Source of the DNA: Bacteroidales bacterium
Lineage (GTDB): Bacteria; Bacteroidota; Bacteroidia; Bacteroidales; VadinHA17
Assembly (NCBI GenBank): GCA_003520925.1
Contig: DOTV01000182.1
Coordinates: 1-26,592 of the forward strand
Length of the DNA stretch: 26,592 nt
Direction of reading: 5' to 3'
Below are positions 8,874 through 16,396 of this stretch, in pieces. The notes below the pieces were generated by a model that had not been told where the DNA came from, made no database searches, and was given only the letters and a program-made list of their open reading frames with translations. Each line of letters begins with the position of its first letter. The stretch's first letter is position 1. A program made the translations under genes and the position numbers.

Positions 8874-8875
8874 AA

Positions 8876-9493
8876 TTATAGTTCCTCCTTTAAGTGTTTT
8901 TCAATTATTGAAATCAGTACTTCGATACCAACCTGGTTCTCACCGCCTCCTGGAATAATGATATCGGCATATCGCTTTGAAGGCTCAATAAACTGAAGAT
9001 GAGATGGTTTAACAGTGTCGTGATACCTGTTCAGGACCATGAGGACTGAACGGCCTCTTTCAACAATGTCACGCTGGATAACCCTGCCAAGACGATCGTC
9101 AGCATCGGCATCCACAAAAACCTTAATATCCAGCATGTTCCTCAGATTGCTGTCAACAAGGATCATGATTCCTTCAACGAGCACTACCCTGGCGGGTTTC
9201 ACTGTTATTGTCTCTTTCGACCTGAGACATGTCAGATATGAATATATTGGCATTTCGATACTCTCTCCTCGTTTAAGCTTTTCAAGATGCTCGATAAGCA
9301 GACTGAATTCAAGTGAATCGGGATGATCAAAATTTATTTTCTGCCTCTCTTCGAGAGGAATATGTCCGTTATCCTTATAATATGCATCCTGAGGAATGAC
9401 AATGACTTCATCATTGGGAAACCTCTGCATTACCCTCTTCACAACAGTAGTTTTACCCGATCCTGTTCCTCCTGCAATTCCTACAATCAGCAT
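8876..9493 (-). CDS. udk: Uridine kinase
   Basis: Pyrimidine salvage enzyme that phosphorylates uridine and cytidine to UMP and CMP. The 205-residue protein opens with a P-loop, GGTGSGKTT (residues 8-16). It then shows QDAYYKDNGHIPLEER, NFDHPDSLEF (substrate-binding Asp and His region), VLVEGIMIL, and the RDIVERGRS lid segment, all in the family order. It is the first gene of a two-gene minus-strand unit with the PolB-like exonuclease. A good -7 box lies at 9525-9532. Confidence 0.96.
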   Translation of the reverse strand: MLIVGIAGGTGSGKTTVVKRVMQRFPNDEVIVIPQDAYYKDNGHIPLEERQKINFDHPDSLEFSLLIEHLEKLKRGESIEMPIYSYLTCLRSKETITVKPARVVLVEGIMILVDSNLRNMLDIKVFVDADADDRLGRVIQRDIVERGRSVLMVLNRYHDTVKPSHLQFIEPSKRYADIIIPGGGENQVGIEVLISIIEKHLKEEL

Positions 9494-9524
9494 TTATTAC
9501 TATTTTTATTTTTTTTATTATTGT

Positions 9525-9532
9525 CAAAAATA
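9525..9532 (-). promoter_or_regulatory. Probable -7 box for udk
   Basis: On the minus strand this reads TATTTTTG, an exact TAnnTTTG match, 31 bases before the udk ATG. No TTG is found at the -33 position. The region between it and the gene is very AT-rich. Confidence 0.45.
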
Positions 9533-9548
9533 ATATTTTGTCCTGAAG

Positions 9549-9640
9549 AAGTGCCTAAAGTGAGCTAAAGTTTGGAGTGCCTTAAGTCAGAAATCCAAAT
9601 AACTTTAAGTACTTTAGGCACTCTAGGCACTCAAGCACTT
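9549..9640. repeat. Cluster of short inverted repeats built on AGTGCCTAAAGT
   Basis: The left half holds AGTGCCTAAAGT (9550-9561), a degenerate unit GAGCTAAAGT, and TTGGAGTGCCTTAAGT (9572-9587). The right half holds the reverse orientation: ACTTTAAGT (9602-9610), ACTTTAGGCACT (9611-9622, the exact reverse complement of the first unit), CTAGGCACTC and AAGCACTT. The whole can fold as a long imperfect hairpin with AAGTGC (9549-9554) pairing GCACTT (9635-9640). It fills the space between the divergent udk and mannose-6-phosphate isomerase genes and has no coding potential. Function unknown. Confidence 0.75.
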
Positions 9641-9664
9641 GAAATTAAACTGTTAACCTATAAT

Positions 9665-9672
9665 TATCTTTG
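9665..9672 (+). promoter_or_regulatory. Possible -7 box immediately before the isomerase gene
   Basis: TATCTTTG matches TAnnTTTG exactly but ends only one base before the ATG at 9674. Transcription would then begin about at or just after the start codon. Either the message is leaderless, the true promoter is upstream, or the match is chance in AT-rich DNA. Confidence 0.25.
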
Positions 9673-9673
9673 A

Positions 9674-10669
9674 ATGTCAGAATTATATCCTTTAAAATTT
9701 GAACCGATATTAAAGGAAAAGATCTGGGGTGGGAGTTCACTTGCAGATTTTTACGGAAAAAGACCAGGAAATCTGAAAAATATCGGAGAAAGCTGGGAAT
9801 TATCTGCAGTTTCAGATAACCTTTCGGTGATAAGTAACGGATTCCTTGCCGGCAATAACATAGAAGAGATTATCGAGGTCTATATGGGAGATATTACCGG
9901 CGATTCAGTATTTGAAAAATTCGGAAATGAGTTTCCATTGCTGATTAAACTTATTGAGGCCAGGCATGATCTGTCAGTGCAGGTTCATCCAGATGATGAA
10001 CTGGCAAAGGAAAGACATCAGGCATACGGGAAAACAGAAATGTGGCATATTCTTAGAAGTGAAAACAACGCGAAGATATTTACAGGCTTTTCACGACCGG
10101 TTTCCCGTAATACTTATATCGAAGCTGTTAAAAATAATTCAATAGGGGACCTTTTAAATACAGAAAGTGCAGCGCCGGGAGATACATTTTTTACTCCTGC
10201 CGGAAGAATACATGCAATCGGAGCCGGGATTGTACTTGCTGAAATTCAGCAGACCTCCGATATTACATACCGGATATATGACTGGGGACGAAAGGATAAA
10301 AACGGAAAATCCCGCCAGCTTCATACCGATCTGGCACTGGATGCCATTGACTTCAACCAGTATGGCAGATCAAAAATAATAAAAGAACATCATAAAAACA
10401 GGTCCGAAAATCTTGTCAGCTGCAAATATTTCGATACAAACATTATTCAGATTAATGAACAAATTGCCAGGGACTATAATTTGATTGACTCTTTTGTTGT
10501 GTACATTTGTACAGAAGGCAGGTTTGTGATCAGCTGGGATTCAGGGTCAGAGAGCGTCACAAAAGGAGAAACAGTGCTTCTGCCGGCAATGATAAGCGAT
10601 GTTGTGCTGGTGCCGGAGCAGGAGGCAACACTACTTGAAACATACATAAGTAATATTGGACTCAGATAG
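9674..10669 (+). CDS. manA: Class I mannose-6-phosphate isomerase (ManA type)
   Basis: Zinc enzyme interconverting fructose 6-phosphate and mannose 6-phosphate, feeding GDP-mannose and surface glycan synthesis. The 331-residue length fits the short bacterial ManA class. The opening LYPLKFEPILKEKIWGG is typical. The predicted zinc ligands are all present: Gln103 and His105 (SVQVHPDD), Glu122 (GKTEMW) and His180 (PAGRIHAIG). The IYDWGR motif (about 201-206) is the usual substrate-side signature, and a small C-terminal cupin-like domain follows. It is the first gene of a three-gene unit with the MORN lipoprotein 18 bases downstream. Confidence 0.95.
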   Translation: MSELYPLKFEPILKEKIWGGSSLADFYGKRPGNLKNIGESWELSAVSDNLSVISNGFLAGNNIEEIIEVYMGDITGDSVFEKFGNEFPLLIKLIEARHDLSVQVHPDDELAKERHQAYGKTEMWHILRSENNAKIFTGFSRPVSRNTYIEAVKNNSIGDLLNTESAAPGDTFFTPAGRIHAIGAGIVLAEIQQTSDITYRIYDWGRKDKNGKSRQLHTDLALDAIDFNQYGRSKIIKEHHKNRSENLVSCKYFDTNIIQINEQIARDYNLIDSFVVYICTEGRFVISWDSGSESVTKGETVLLPAMISDVVLVPEQEATLLETYISNIGLR

Positions 10670-10687
10670 AAATCAGAAAAACCCTCG

Positions 10688-11458
10688 ATGAAAACAATCA
10701 ACAATTCAATTTTGGTGTTTCTTATTCTGATTCTGGCTTCAGGATGTTCCGGACAAAGATCATCAAAACCAGAATCAGATACTGCAGCTGATACCCTATC
10801 AGTAAGCGACACAGGGTATACCGGAATCACAAAATACTACAGCAATGACTATCTGATAAAAGAAGTTACTTTTAAGAATGGTGTCATGCAGGGTGAAATG
10901 AGGACATATTATCAGGATGGACAGCTGAATCAGACGATCTGGTACGAGAACGGACTTCGTGAAGATTCTGCAAAGAAGTATTACCTCGAGGGGCAGGTCT
11001 TTCGTTCAACTCCATTTAAGCATGATACAATTGATGGTACACAGATTCAGTATTACCGTAATGGTCGGGTAAAGGCCCGGCTTAAATTTATAAAAGGAGT
11101 GAGAACCCCATTTCTTGAAGAATATAAAAGGGATGGCAAGCTTATCGGGGAATATCCTTCAATTCAGTTTACGATAGATGATAATTACAATAAAACCGGA
11201 AAAATCAGGATTAATCTGACTCTTTCTGACACAACCCGGAAAGCCAGGTTTTACAGGGGTGAATTCACAAACGGGGTTTTTGATACAACAAAATGCGTTC
11301 TTTTACCGGCTATCAGGGGGAAAACTTATCTTGAACTTAAGAAATCAGGAAACCCCGGAACAGGTTCCGTAGGAATTATTGGTGCCATTATAACTGATTT
11401 TGGAAACAGATATCTGACCTACAAAAAGATAGACCTCCCTTACAAGGATATTAATTAA
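10688..11458 (+). CDS. MORN-repeat (YwqK-like) lipoprotein
   Basis: A 256-residue lipoprotein of unknown function. The signal peptide ends in the lipobox LASGC with the lipidated Cys at 20. The next residues are Ser/Gly rich, compatible with outer-membrane transfer. Residues about 48-140 hold four to five degenerate MORN-variant repeats of the form 'Y..G.......Y.NG', for example VTFKNGVMQGEMRTYY, QDGQLNQTIWYENG and YYRNGRVKARLKFIKG, as found in proteins named YwqK antitoxin. There is no partner toxin here, so the antitoxin label should not be taken literally. The last 100 residues form a separate beta-rich region. It is sandwiched between manA and engB with very short gaps. Confidence 0.8.
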   Translation: MKTINNSILVFLILILASGCSGQRSSKPESDTAADTLSVSDTGYTGITKYYSNDYLIKEVTFKNGVMQGEMRTYYQDGQLNQTIWYENGLREDSAKKYYLEGQVFRSTPFKHDTIDGTQIQYYRNGRVKARLKFIKGVRTPFLEEYKRDGKLIGEYPSIQFTIDDNYNKTGKIRINLTLSDTTRKARFYRGEFTNGVFDTTKCVLLPAIRGKTYLELKKSGNPGTGSVGIIGAIITDFGNRYLTYKKIDLPYKDIN

Positions 11459-11469
11459 GGATATTCACT

Positions 11470-12078
11470 ATGATCATCCAGTCAGCTTCATTCATCCGGA
11501 GCAGTCCTTCAATAAAACTTTGTCCCGATCCGGTGATGCCTGAATTCGGATTTATTGGCCGTTCAAATGTCGGAAAATCATCTCTTATTAACCTGATTAC
11601 AGGAAATTCACACCTTGCCAAAATCTCAGGTAATCCCGGAAAAACCAGGACTATCAACCACTTTCTCATTAACAGGAGCTGGTATCTTGTCGATCTCCCG
11701 GGTTATGGATTTGCAAAGGTTCCGGTCAGGATGAGGGAGAAATGGGTAAAATCGGTTGAGGAATACATACTGAAAAGAGAGAACCTGGTTTGTCTCTTTG
11801 TGCTGCTCGATTCAAGACATAGGCCGCAGAAATCAGATCTGATGTTCATGGAGTTCCTTGGTCATAACAACGTCCCGTTTGCCAGGGTATTTACAAAAAC
11901 GGATAAGCTCTCCCCGGGTGATCTTGAGAAATCGATACGAACTTACGACCTTGAGATGCTCAAAATTTGGGAATCACTACCTCCCTCCTTTGCAACATCA
12001 GTTGTAAAAATGACCGGAAGGGAAGAAATCCTGAGTTTCATCGGGGAAACTATTAACAATTTTTCAAACACGGTCTGA
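11470..12078 (+). CDS. engB: Ribosome biogenesis GTP-binding protein YihA/YsxC
   Basis: Essential GTPase for late assembly of the 50S ribosomal subunit. It has 202 residues, the normal size. G1 is GRSNVGKS at residues 30-37, switch I holds the conserved Thr of the PGKTRTIN segment (57-63), G3 is DLPGYGFA starting at 75, and G4 is TKTD at 142-145. G5 is represented by ATSVVK near 176. All motifs are intact. The ATG at 11470 is 11 bases after the lipoprotein stop, indicating co-translation with that gene. Confidence 0.97.
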   Translation: MIIQSASFIRSSPSIKLCPDPVMPEFGFIGRSNVGKSSLINLITGNSHLAKISGNPGKTRTINHFLINRSWYLVDLPGYGFAKVPVRMREKWVKSVEEYILKRENLVCLFVLLDSRHRPQKSDLMFMEFLGHNNVPFARVFTKTDKLSPGDLEKSIRTYDLEMLKIWESLPPSFATSVVKMTGREEILSFIGETINNFSNTV

Positions 12079-12094
12079 TATCCTTTGGAATTTA

Positions 12095-12102
12095 TAATTT
12101 TG
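12095..12102 (+). promoter_or_regulatory. Probable -7 box for prs
   Basis: TAATTTTG matches TAnnTTTG exactly, 42 bases before the prs ATG, in the 66-base gap after engB. The -33 element is weak (no TTG at 19-21 bases). It suggests prs can be transcribed apart from the upstream operon. Confidence 0.45.
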
Positions 12103-12144
12103 TAATCTGTATTCCATTTTATAAAACAGCAAAATCACAGGATA

Positions 12145-13083
12145 ATGTACGGTAATGCACCAATGAAGATTTTTTCCTGCAGGGCTTCAAGCCATCTCGC
12201 ACAAAGAATTGCAGAGAAACTGGGAGTGGAGCTCGGAAAAAGTACAGTTACTGAATTCAGCGATGGTGAATTTCAGCCCTGTTTTAACGAATCAGTAAGA
12301 GGCGACATGGTTTTTATCGTTCAATCAACAAATCCTCCCGCTGATAACCTGTTCGAACTCCTTCTTATGATTGACGCCGCAAAAAGAGCCTCAGCATACA
12401 AGGTTATAGCGGTTATTCCTTACTATGGGTTTGCACGGCAAGACAGGAAAGACAGGCCAAGAGTGTCAATAGGTGCAAAATTATCATCTGATCTTCTTGG
12501 CACCGCAGGAGTTGACAGGATTATAACAATGGACCTTCACGCTGACCAGATACAGGGCTTTTTTAACGTCCCGGTCGATCATCTTTACGGGTCGGCAATT
12601 TTCGCTCCATACATTGAAAAGCTAAAACTCTCCAACCTTACTGTATCTGCTCCCGACATGGGTGGCTCGAAGAGGGCAAATGCATATTCCAGACATCTGC
12701 AGTCTGAAATGGTATTGTGTTATAAACTGCGGAAGAAGCCGAATGTGATTGAGGAGATGTCGGTCCTTGGTGACGTGGAAGGAAGAAATGTTATAATCAT
12801 TGATGATATGGTCGACACCGCCGGAACACTTGTCCTGGCTGCACAGAAGATGCATGAGAAAGGTGCTGCAAGTATCAGGGCTTTTGCGACACACCCGATA
12901 CTTTCTGGAAATGCAGTTCAAAGAATAGAAGAATCACCTATAACCGAACTCGTTGTTACTGATTCGGTTCCTTTCGTAAATAAATCAGAAAAGATCAAAG
13001 TTCTGTCAATTGCCGAGATTTTTGCCACCACAATCCAGGCAGTAAATCACAACGAGTCAATAAGTACAAATTTTGTATTCTGA
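12145..13083 (+). CDS. prs: Ribose-phosphate pyrophosphokinase (PRPP synthetase, class I)
   Basis: Makes PRPP from ribose 5-phosphate and ATP, the entry point for purine, pyrimidine, histidine and NAD synthesis. It has 312 residues, as usual. Signatures in order are STVTEFSDGEFQP (about 33-45), YYGFARQDRKDRPR with the ATP-binding Arg/Gln cluster (93-106), the catalytic-loop DLHADQIQGFF with His132, APDMGGSKRA (flexible-loop Lys at 176), and the PRPP motif DDMVDTAGT at 220-228. No key residue is missing. It is followed by rplY, which has its own promoter, as in many Bacteroidota. Confidence 0.97.
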   Translation: MYGNAPMKIFSCRASSHLAQRIAEKLGVELGKSTVTEFSDGEFQPCFNESVRGDMVFIVQSTNPPADNLFELLLMIDAAKRASAYKVIAVIPYYGFARQDRKDRPRVSIGAKLSSDLLGTAGVDRIITMDLHADQIQGFFNVPVDHLYGSAIFAPYIEKLKLSNLTVSAPDMGGSKRANAYSRHLQSEMVLCYKLRKKPNVIEEMSVLGDVEGRNVIIIDDMVDTAGTLVLAAQKMHEKGAASIRAFATHPILSGNAVQRIEESPITELVVTDSVPFVNKSEKIKVLSIAEIFATTIQAVNHNESISTNFVF

Positions 13084-13102
13084 TTCCTTTGTAATATATT
13101 TG
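13071..13102 (+). promoter_or_regulatory. Strong Bacteroidota-type promoter for rplY
   Basis: TTTTG at 13071-13075 (the -33 element), then a 19-base spacer, then TATATTTG at 13095-13102 (the -7 element), both matching the phylum consensus. It is the best promoter in the window. The -33 element overlaps the last codons of prs. Transcription should begin near 13108, leaving a leader of about 70 bases. Confidence 0.75.
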
Positions 13103-13134
13103 CACTCCGTTTTTTACGTCGAACGTGTAATGGG

Positions 13135-13155
13135 GAGTTATTTAAGGGATAACTC
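13135..13155 (+). promoter_or_regulatory. Stem-loop in the rplY leader
   Basis: GAGTTAT pairs perfectly with ATAACTC around a seven-base loop. A smaller ACGT/ACGT hairpin lies just upstream (13116-13126). The structure is 26 bases before the rplY ATG. There is no T tract, so it is not a terminator. It could affect translation or message stability, but this is inferred from position only. Confidence 0.4.
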
Positions 13156-13180
13156 TGAGTAGCACAATAACTTAAACAAG

Positions 13181-13849
13181 ATGAAGACACTTGAGATCAA
13201 AGGTTCGTACAGAACTGAGCTTGGAAAGAAAAGCTCAAAAAAAACAAGGAAAGAAGGCAATGTTCCATGTGTGATCTATGGACAAGAACAGAATGTTCAT
13301 TTTCAGGTTCATGAAAACAGCTTTAAAAACCTAGTTTATACACCCGATGCACATATAGTAAATCTTGACCTTGACGGGAAAAAATACAAGGTCGTTCTTC
13401 AGGATATCCAGTTCCATCCCGTTAATGACAAAATCACACATGCTGATTTTATTGAGATTTTTGATGATAAACCTATCATTACCAGCCTTCCGATAAAAGT
13501 GACTGGTGATTCTGTCGGTGTAAAAGCCGGAGGTAAATTAAGGATCAAGAAAAGGCATCTGAAGGTCAAAGGCTTTGCAAAAGACATACCTGAAAACCTT
13601 CAGATTGACATAACTGATGTCAAGATTCACCATTCTGTTAAGGTAGGTGATCTTTCATTTGATAAAATTGAACTTATCGACCCGAAGATTACCACGATTC
13701 TTACTGTTGCAACATCGCGGGTTGTCCAGAAAGAGGAGGAAGAAGGAGCAGCGGGTGCTGTTAAACCTGAAGGCGAGGCTGCAGAAGGTACTGCTGCTGC
13801 CACTGCTCCGGCCGAAGGGAAACCCGGTAAAGAGGGTAAAAACAAATAA
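13181..13849 (+). CDS. rplY: 50S ribosomal protein L25 / general stress protein Ctc
   Basis: 5S rRNA-binding ribosomal protein of the long (CTC/TL5) form. It has 222 residues. The N-terminal L25 domain (about 5-95) shows RTELGKKSSKKTRKEGNVPCVIYG and VVLQDIQFHPVNDKITHADFIEI. The second beta domain (about 100-185) includes LPIKVTGDSVGVKAGGKL. The C-terminus is a low-complexity Glu/Ala/Pro/Gly tail ending in a Lys-rich patch, a common feature of Bacteroidota L25. It is followed by pth after 29 bases, a frequent pairing in bacteria. Confidence 0.97.
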   Translation: MKTLEIKGSYRTELGKKSSKKTRKEGNVPCVIYGQEQNVHFQVHENSFKNLVYTPDAHIVNLDLDGKKYKVVLQDIQFHPVNDKITHADFIEIFDDKPIITSLPIKVTGDSVGVKAGGKLRIKKRHLKVKGFAKDIPENLQIDITDVKIHHSVKVGDLSFDKIELIDPKITTILTVATSRVVQKEEEEGAAGAVKPEGEAAEGTAAATAPAEGKPGKEGKNK

Positions 13850-13878
13850 ACAGGACTTTGTTTCATTAATCAGGCACG

Positions 13879-14496
13879 ATGAAATATCTGATAGTTGGCC
13901 TGGGAAATATTGGTGAAGAGTATGCTAATACCCGGCACAATATCGGTTTTACTATTCTGAATGCCTTTGCTGAAGAATCAAAAACCTTTTTTTCTGACAG
14001 ACGTTATGGTTCAGTCTGTGAAATAAAATACAAAGGGAGAAGCTTTGTGCTTCTTAAGCCATCGACTTTTATGAATCTGAGCGGCAACTCCGTAAGTTAC
14101 TGGCTTAAAAAAGAAAAGATACCGCTTGAAAATCTTCTTGTTATAGTTGATGACATTGCGCTGCCCCTTGGAAGTATTCGTATGAAGCCCAAGGGAAGCG
14201 ATGGTGGACATAACGGACTGGCACATATAAATACAATTCTTTCTACTACCGAATATGCAAGAATAAGAATAGGTATCGGAAATGGGTTCAGGAAAGGTTC
14301 GCAGATCAACTATGTTCTGGGGAAATGGAGTGTTGAAGAAAAAAAAATCATTGATGAAAGAATCAGGATTGTCATAGAAATGATCAGGTCCTTTGGAACG
14401 GCAGGTACTGAACTTACAATGACTGCTTTCAACAGATTCTCAAAGATGCCGGTTGTAAAAGCGGGAGAACAGGATAAAAGTAAAGAACCGGTGTAA
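13879..14496 (+). CDS. pth: Peptidyl-tRNA hydrolase
   Basis: Releases tRNA from prematurely dropped peptidyl-tRNA. It has 205 residues. The opening LIVGLGNIGEEYANTRHNIGF carries Asn10 and the catalytic His20. Further signatures are KPSTFMNLSGNSV with the substrate-binding Asn, and DDIALPLGSIRMKPKGSDGGHNGL holding the catalytic Asp pair and the second Asn. The IRIGIG segment and the YVLGKWS C-terminal portion are also typical. All active-site residues are intact. It lies in an rplY-pth-S4 protein set, all linked to translation. Confidence 0.97.
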   Translation: MKYLIVGLGNIGEEYANTRHNIGFTILNAFAEESKTFFSDRRYGSVCEIKYKGRSFVLLKPSTFMNLSGNSVSYWLKKEKIPLENLLVIVDDIALPLGSIRMKPKGSDGGHNGLAHINTILSTTEYARIRIGIGNGFRKGSQINYVLGKWSVEEKKIIDERIRIVIEMIRSFGTAGTELTMTAFNRFSKMPVVKAGEQDKSKEPV

Positions 14497-14515
14497 AATC
14501 TTCTATTATCCTCGC

Positions 14516-14911
14516 ATGCCCGAATCCAAACAAATAAGGATTGATAAATTTCTGTGGTCCGTAAGAATTTACAAAACCAGGAGCATTGCATCGGAAGAAT
14601 GCAGGAGAGGCAGGATAATAATAAATAATGTTCCGGTCAAACCATCAAGACCAGTCTTAAAAGATGAAATAATAACAGTTAAGAAACTGCCTGTTTTATT
14701 CACCTTCCGCATAATTGAACCAATTGAAAACCGCATCTCTGCCAAGCTGGTCAGCAAATATCTCGAAGATCTGACTCCCGAAGAGGAAAAAGTCAAGCTT
14801 GATCTCACGCACGCAGGATTCACAAGCTACAGGGAAAAAGGAACCGGAAGACCCACAAAAAAGGAAAGAAGAAATCTTGACAGATTCATTGGGGATATTG
14901 ATAATCCTTAG
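14516..14911 (+). CDS. S4-domain RNA-binding protein (Hsp15/HslR-like)
   Basis: A 131-residue basic protein. The S4 fold begins at once with IRIDKFLWSVRIYKTRSIASEECRRGRI, followed by INNVPVKPSRPVLKDEIITVK, the standard RNA-binding hairpin. The C-terminal half ends in Lys/Arg-rich KGTGRPTKKERRNLDRF, as in Hsp15, which recognises 50S subunits carrying stalled peptidyl-tRNA. Its position 19 bases after pth, another enzyme acting on stalled peptidyl-tRNA, fits that role. The Hsp15 label is from size and layout. Confidence 0.88.
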   Translation: MPESKQIRIDKFLWSVRIYKTRSIASEECRRGRIIINNVPVKPSRPVLKDEIITVKKLPVLFTFRIIEPIENRISAKLVSKYLEDLTPEEEKVKLDLTHAGFTSYREKGTGRPTKKERRNLDRFIGDIDNP

Positions 14912-15058
14912 CAGGTGGTAAAAAGACGTATAATTGAGCGGAACGAACATTAATTTGCGATCTACTTTCAACACTGCATCTCATTTTTTTTAACTTGCAT
15001 GGATCTTTTTTACTGTTTCCTGTATTTCGGGCAGGGAACTTGCAGTTAACCTGATTGA

Positions 15059-16396
15059 ATGGGTAAGGAAAATATTGAAAAATATTCGGCTCGCTACGCA
15101 CTCTTTAAGCAGGCCGTCGGATTCTGGCACGATAAAGTTTTCTACAGGAAAATTATTGTCCTGGGCGTTGAAAATATTAATCCTGATGATCATCTGATTT
15201 TTGCACCCAATCATCAGAATGCCCTGATGGATGCTCTTGCAGTACTTTTTACTCACAAAGGACAACCTGTTTTCCTTGCCAGGGCCGATATTTTCAGAAG
15301 AAGAGCGATTGCCTCTTTTTTGTATTTCATTAAAATATTACCTGTTTACAGAATCCGCGACGGATACAGTTCTCTTAAGGGGAATGATGAAATCTTCACT
15401 AAAACCATAGATGTATTAAAGAATAAAAATGGACTGGTTATACTTCCTGAAGGGGACCATGCAGGATTCAGAAGGCTCAGACAGCTTAAAAAAGGAATCT
15501 GCCGGGTTGCCTTCCAGGCTGATGAAGCTACAGACTTTCAGCTGAAAATAAAGATCATCCCGGTCGGAGTTGAATATTCAAATTATAGCAGGTTAAGGCA
15601 GGTCCTTACTGTAGTTTATGGCAAACCTGTTGAAGTTTCAGAATACCACCAGCTCTATAAAGATAGTCCGGAAAAAGCTCTTAACATACTAAGGGACAGG
15701 CTATCAACCGAGATCAAGAAAGTAATGGTCCATATCGAATCAGAGGAAGATTACGAAGCAATTGACGAGCTGAGAAGCATAATCAACGGAAGATTCAGCG
15801 ATAAAATAAGGTCTCCGAAACTTTACAGGGACAGGGACCTTATTAGCAGTCTGAACAAACTCAAAATATCTGAACCCCAAACGTATACCAGGATATGTGA
15901 TCTTAGCCTGAAAGTAAAAGAAAAAGCCAAAAGCCTTAACATAACTTACAGACTACTGGAAAAGAAGAAACATCCTATTGGCTGGCTTATAGCAGGGATG
16001 GCCGGACTTTTTATTACTTTTCCTGTCTGGCTCTTCGGGAACATTTTCACTCTTACTTTTCTTACATTGCCTGAATTACAGATACGGAAAACAAAGGATA
16101 TGCAGTTTCACAGCACAATCCGGTTCGGGATATCGCTTGCCCTGGCATTCATTTTCCTGCCGGTTTACCTTATTTGTTCACTCCTGATATTTTCACCATG
16201 GTGGCTGGCAATTGCATTCTTTTTAACAATACCTTTTGCAGGAATATTCGCATGGAACTATAATATCCTTTTCAGAAGGATAGCAGGAGGCTTCAGATTA
16301 AGGAGATATATAAGGGAAAAGAATTCTGACTATTCGGAGCTAAGGGACAACTATGATGAATTGACCGGACTTGTATCAGCAATGAAAGATGAATAG
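15059..16396 (+). CDS. Membrane-bound 1-acylglycerol-phosphate-type acyltransferase (PlsC superfamily)
   Basis: A 445-residue protein whose first ~230 residues are a PlsC-like acyltransferase domain. The catalytic block is PNHQNALMDAL with His52 and Asp58. The His-Asp spacing is HX5D, which I recall as common in this long Bacteroidota subfamily, where classical PlsC has HX4D. The phosphate-binding block is ILPEGDHAGFRRLRQLKKG (about 133-151). A charged helical linker follows. Hydrophobic segments at about 310-335 and 347-390 are probable membrane spans, and a soluble tail follows. It probably transfers acyl chains to glycerolipids or related lipids; the acceptor is not readable. The downstream SDR gene overlaps its last 8 bases. 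Confidence 0.88.
   Translation: MGKENIEKYSARYALFKQAVGFWHDKVFYRKIIVLGVENINPDDHLIFAPNHQNALMDALAVLFTHKGQPVFLARADIFRRRAIASFLYFIKILPVYRIRDGYSSLKGNDEIFTKTIDVLKNKNGLVILPEGDHAGFRRLRQLKKGICRVAFQADEATDFQLKIKIIPVGVEYSNYSRLRQVLTVVYGKPVEVSEYHQLYKDSPEKALNILRDRLSTEIKKVMVHIESEEDYEAIDELRSIINGRFSDKIRSPKLYRDRDLISSLNKLKISEPQTYTRICDLSLKVKEKAKSLNITYRLLEKKKHPIGWLIAGMAGLFITFPVWLFGNIFTLTFLTLPELQIRKTKDMQFHSTIRFGISLALAFIFLPVYLICSLLIFSPWWLAIAFFLTIPFAGIFAWNYNILFRRIAGGFRLRRYIREKNSDYSELRDNYDELTGLVSAMKDE

Noticed and set aside
9501..9540. Long T/A-rich tract before udk considered as a terminator
   Set aside because: No GC-rich stem precedes it, and it lies between the udk -7 box and its start codon.
10688..12078. MORN lipoprotein and engB considered as a toxin-antitoxin pair
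   Set aside because: EngB is a standard ribosome-assembly GTPase and the lipoprotein is exported, so they would not meet in the cell.
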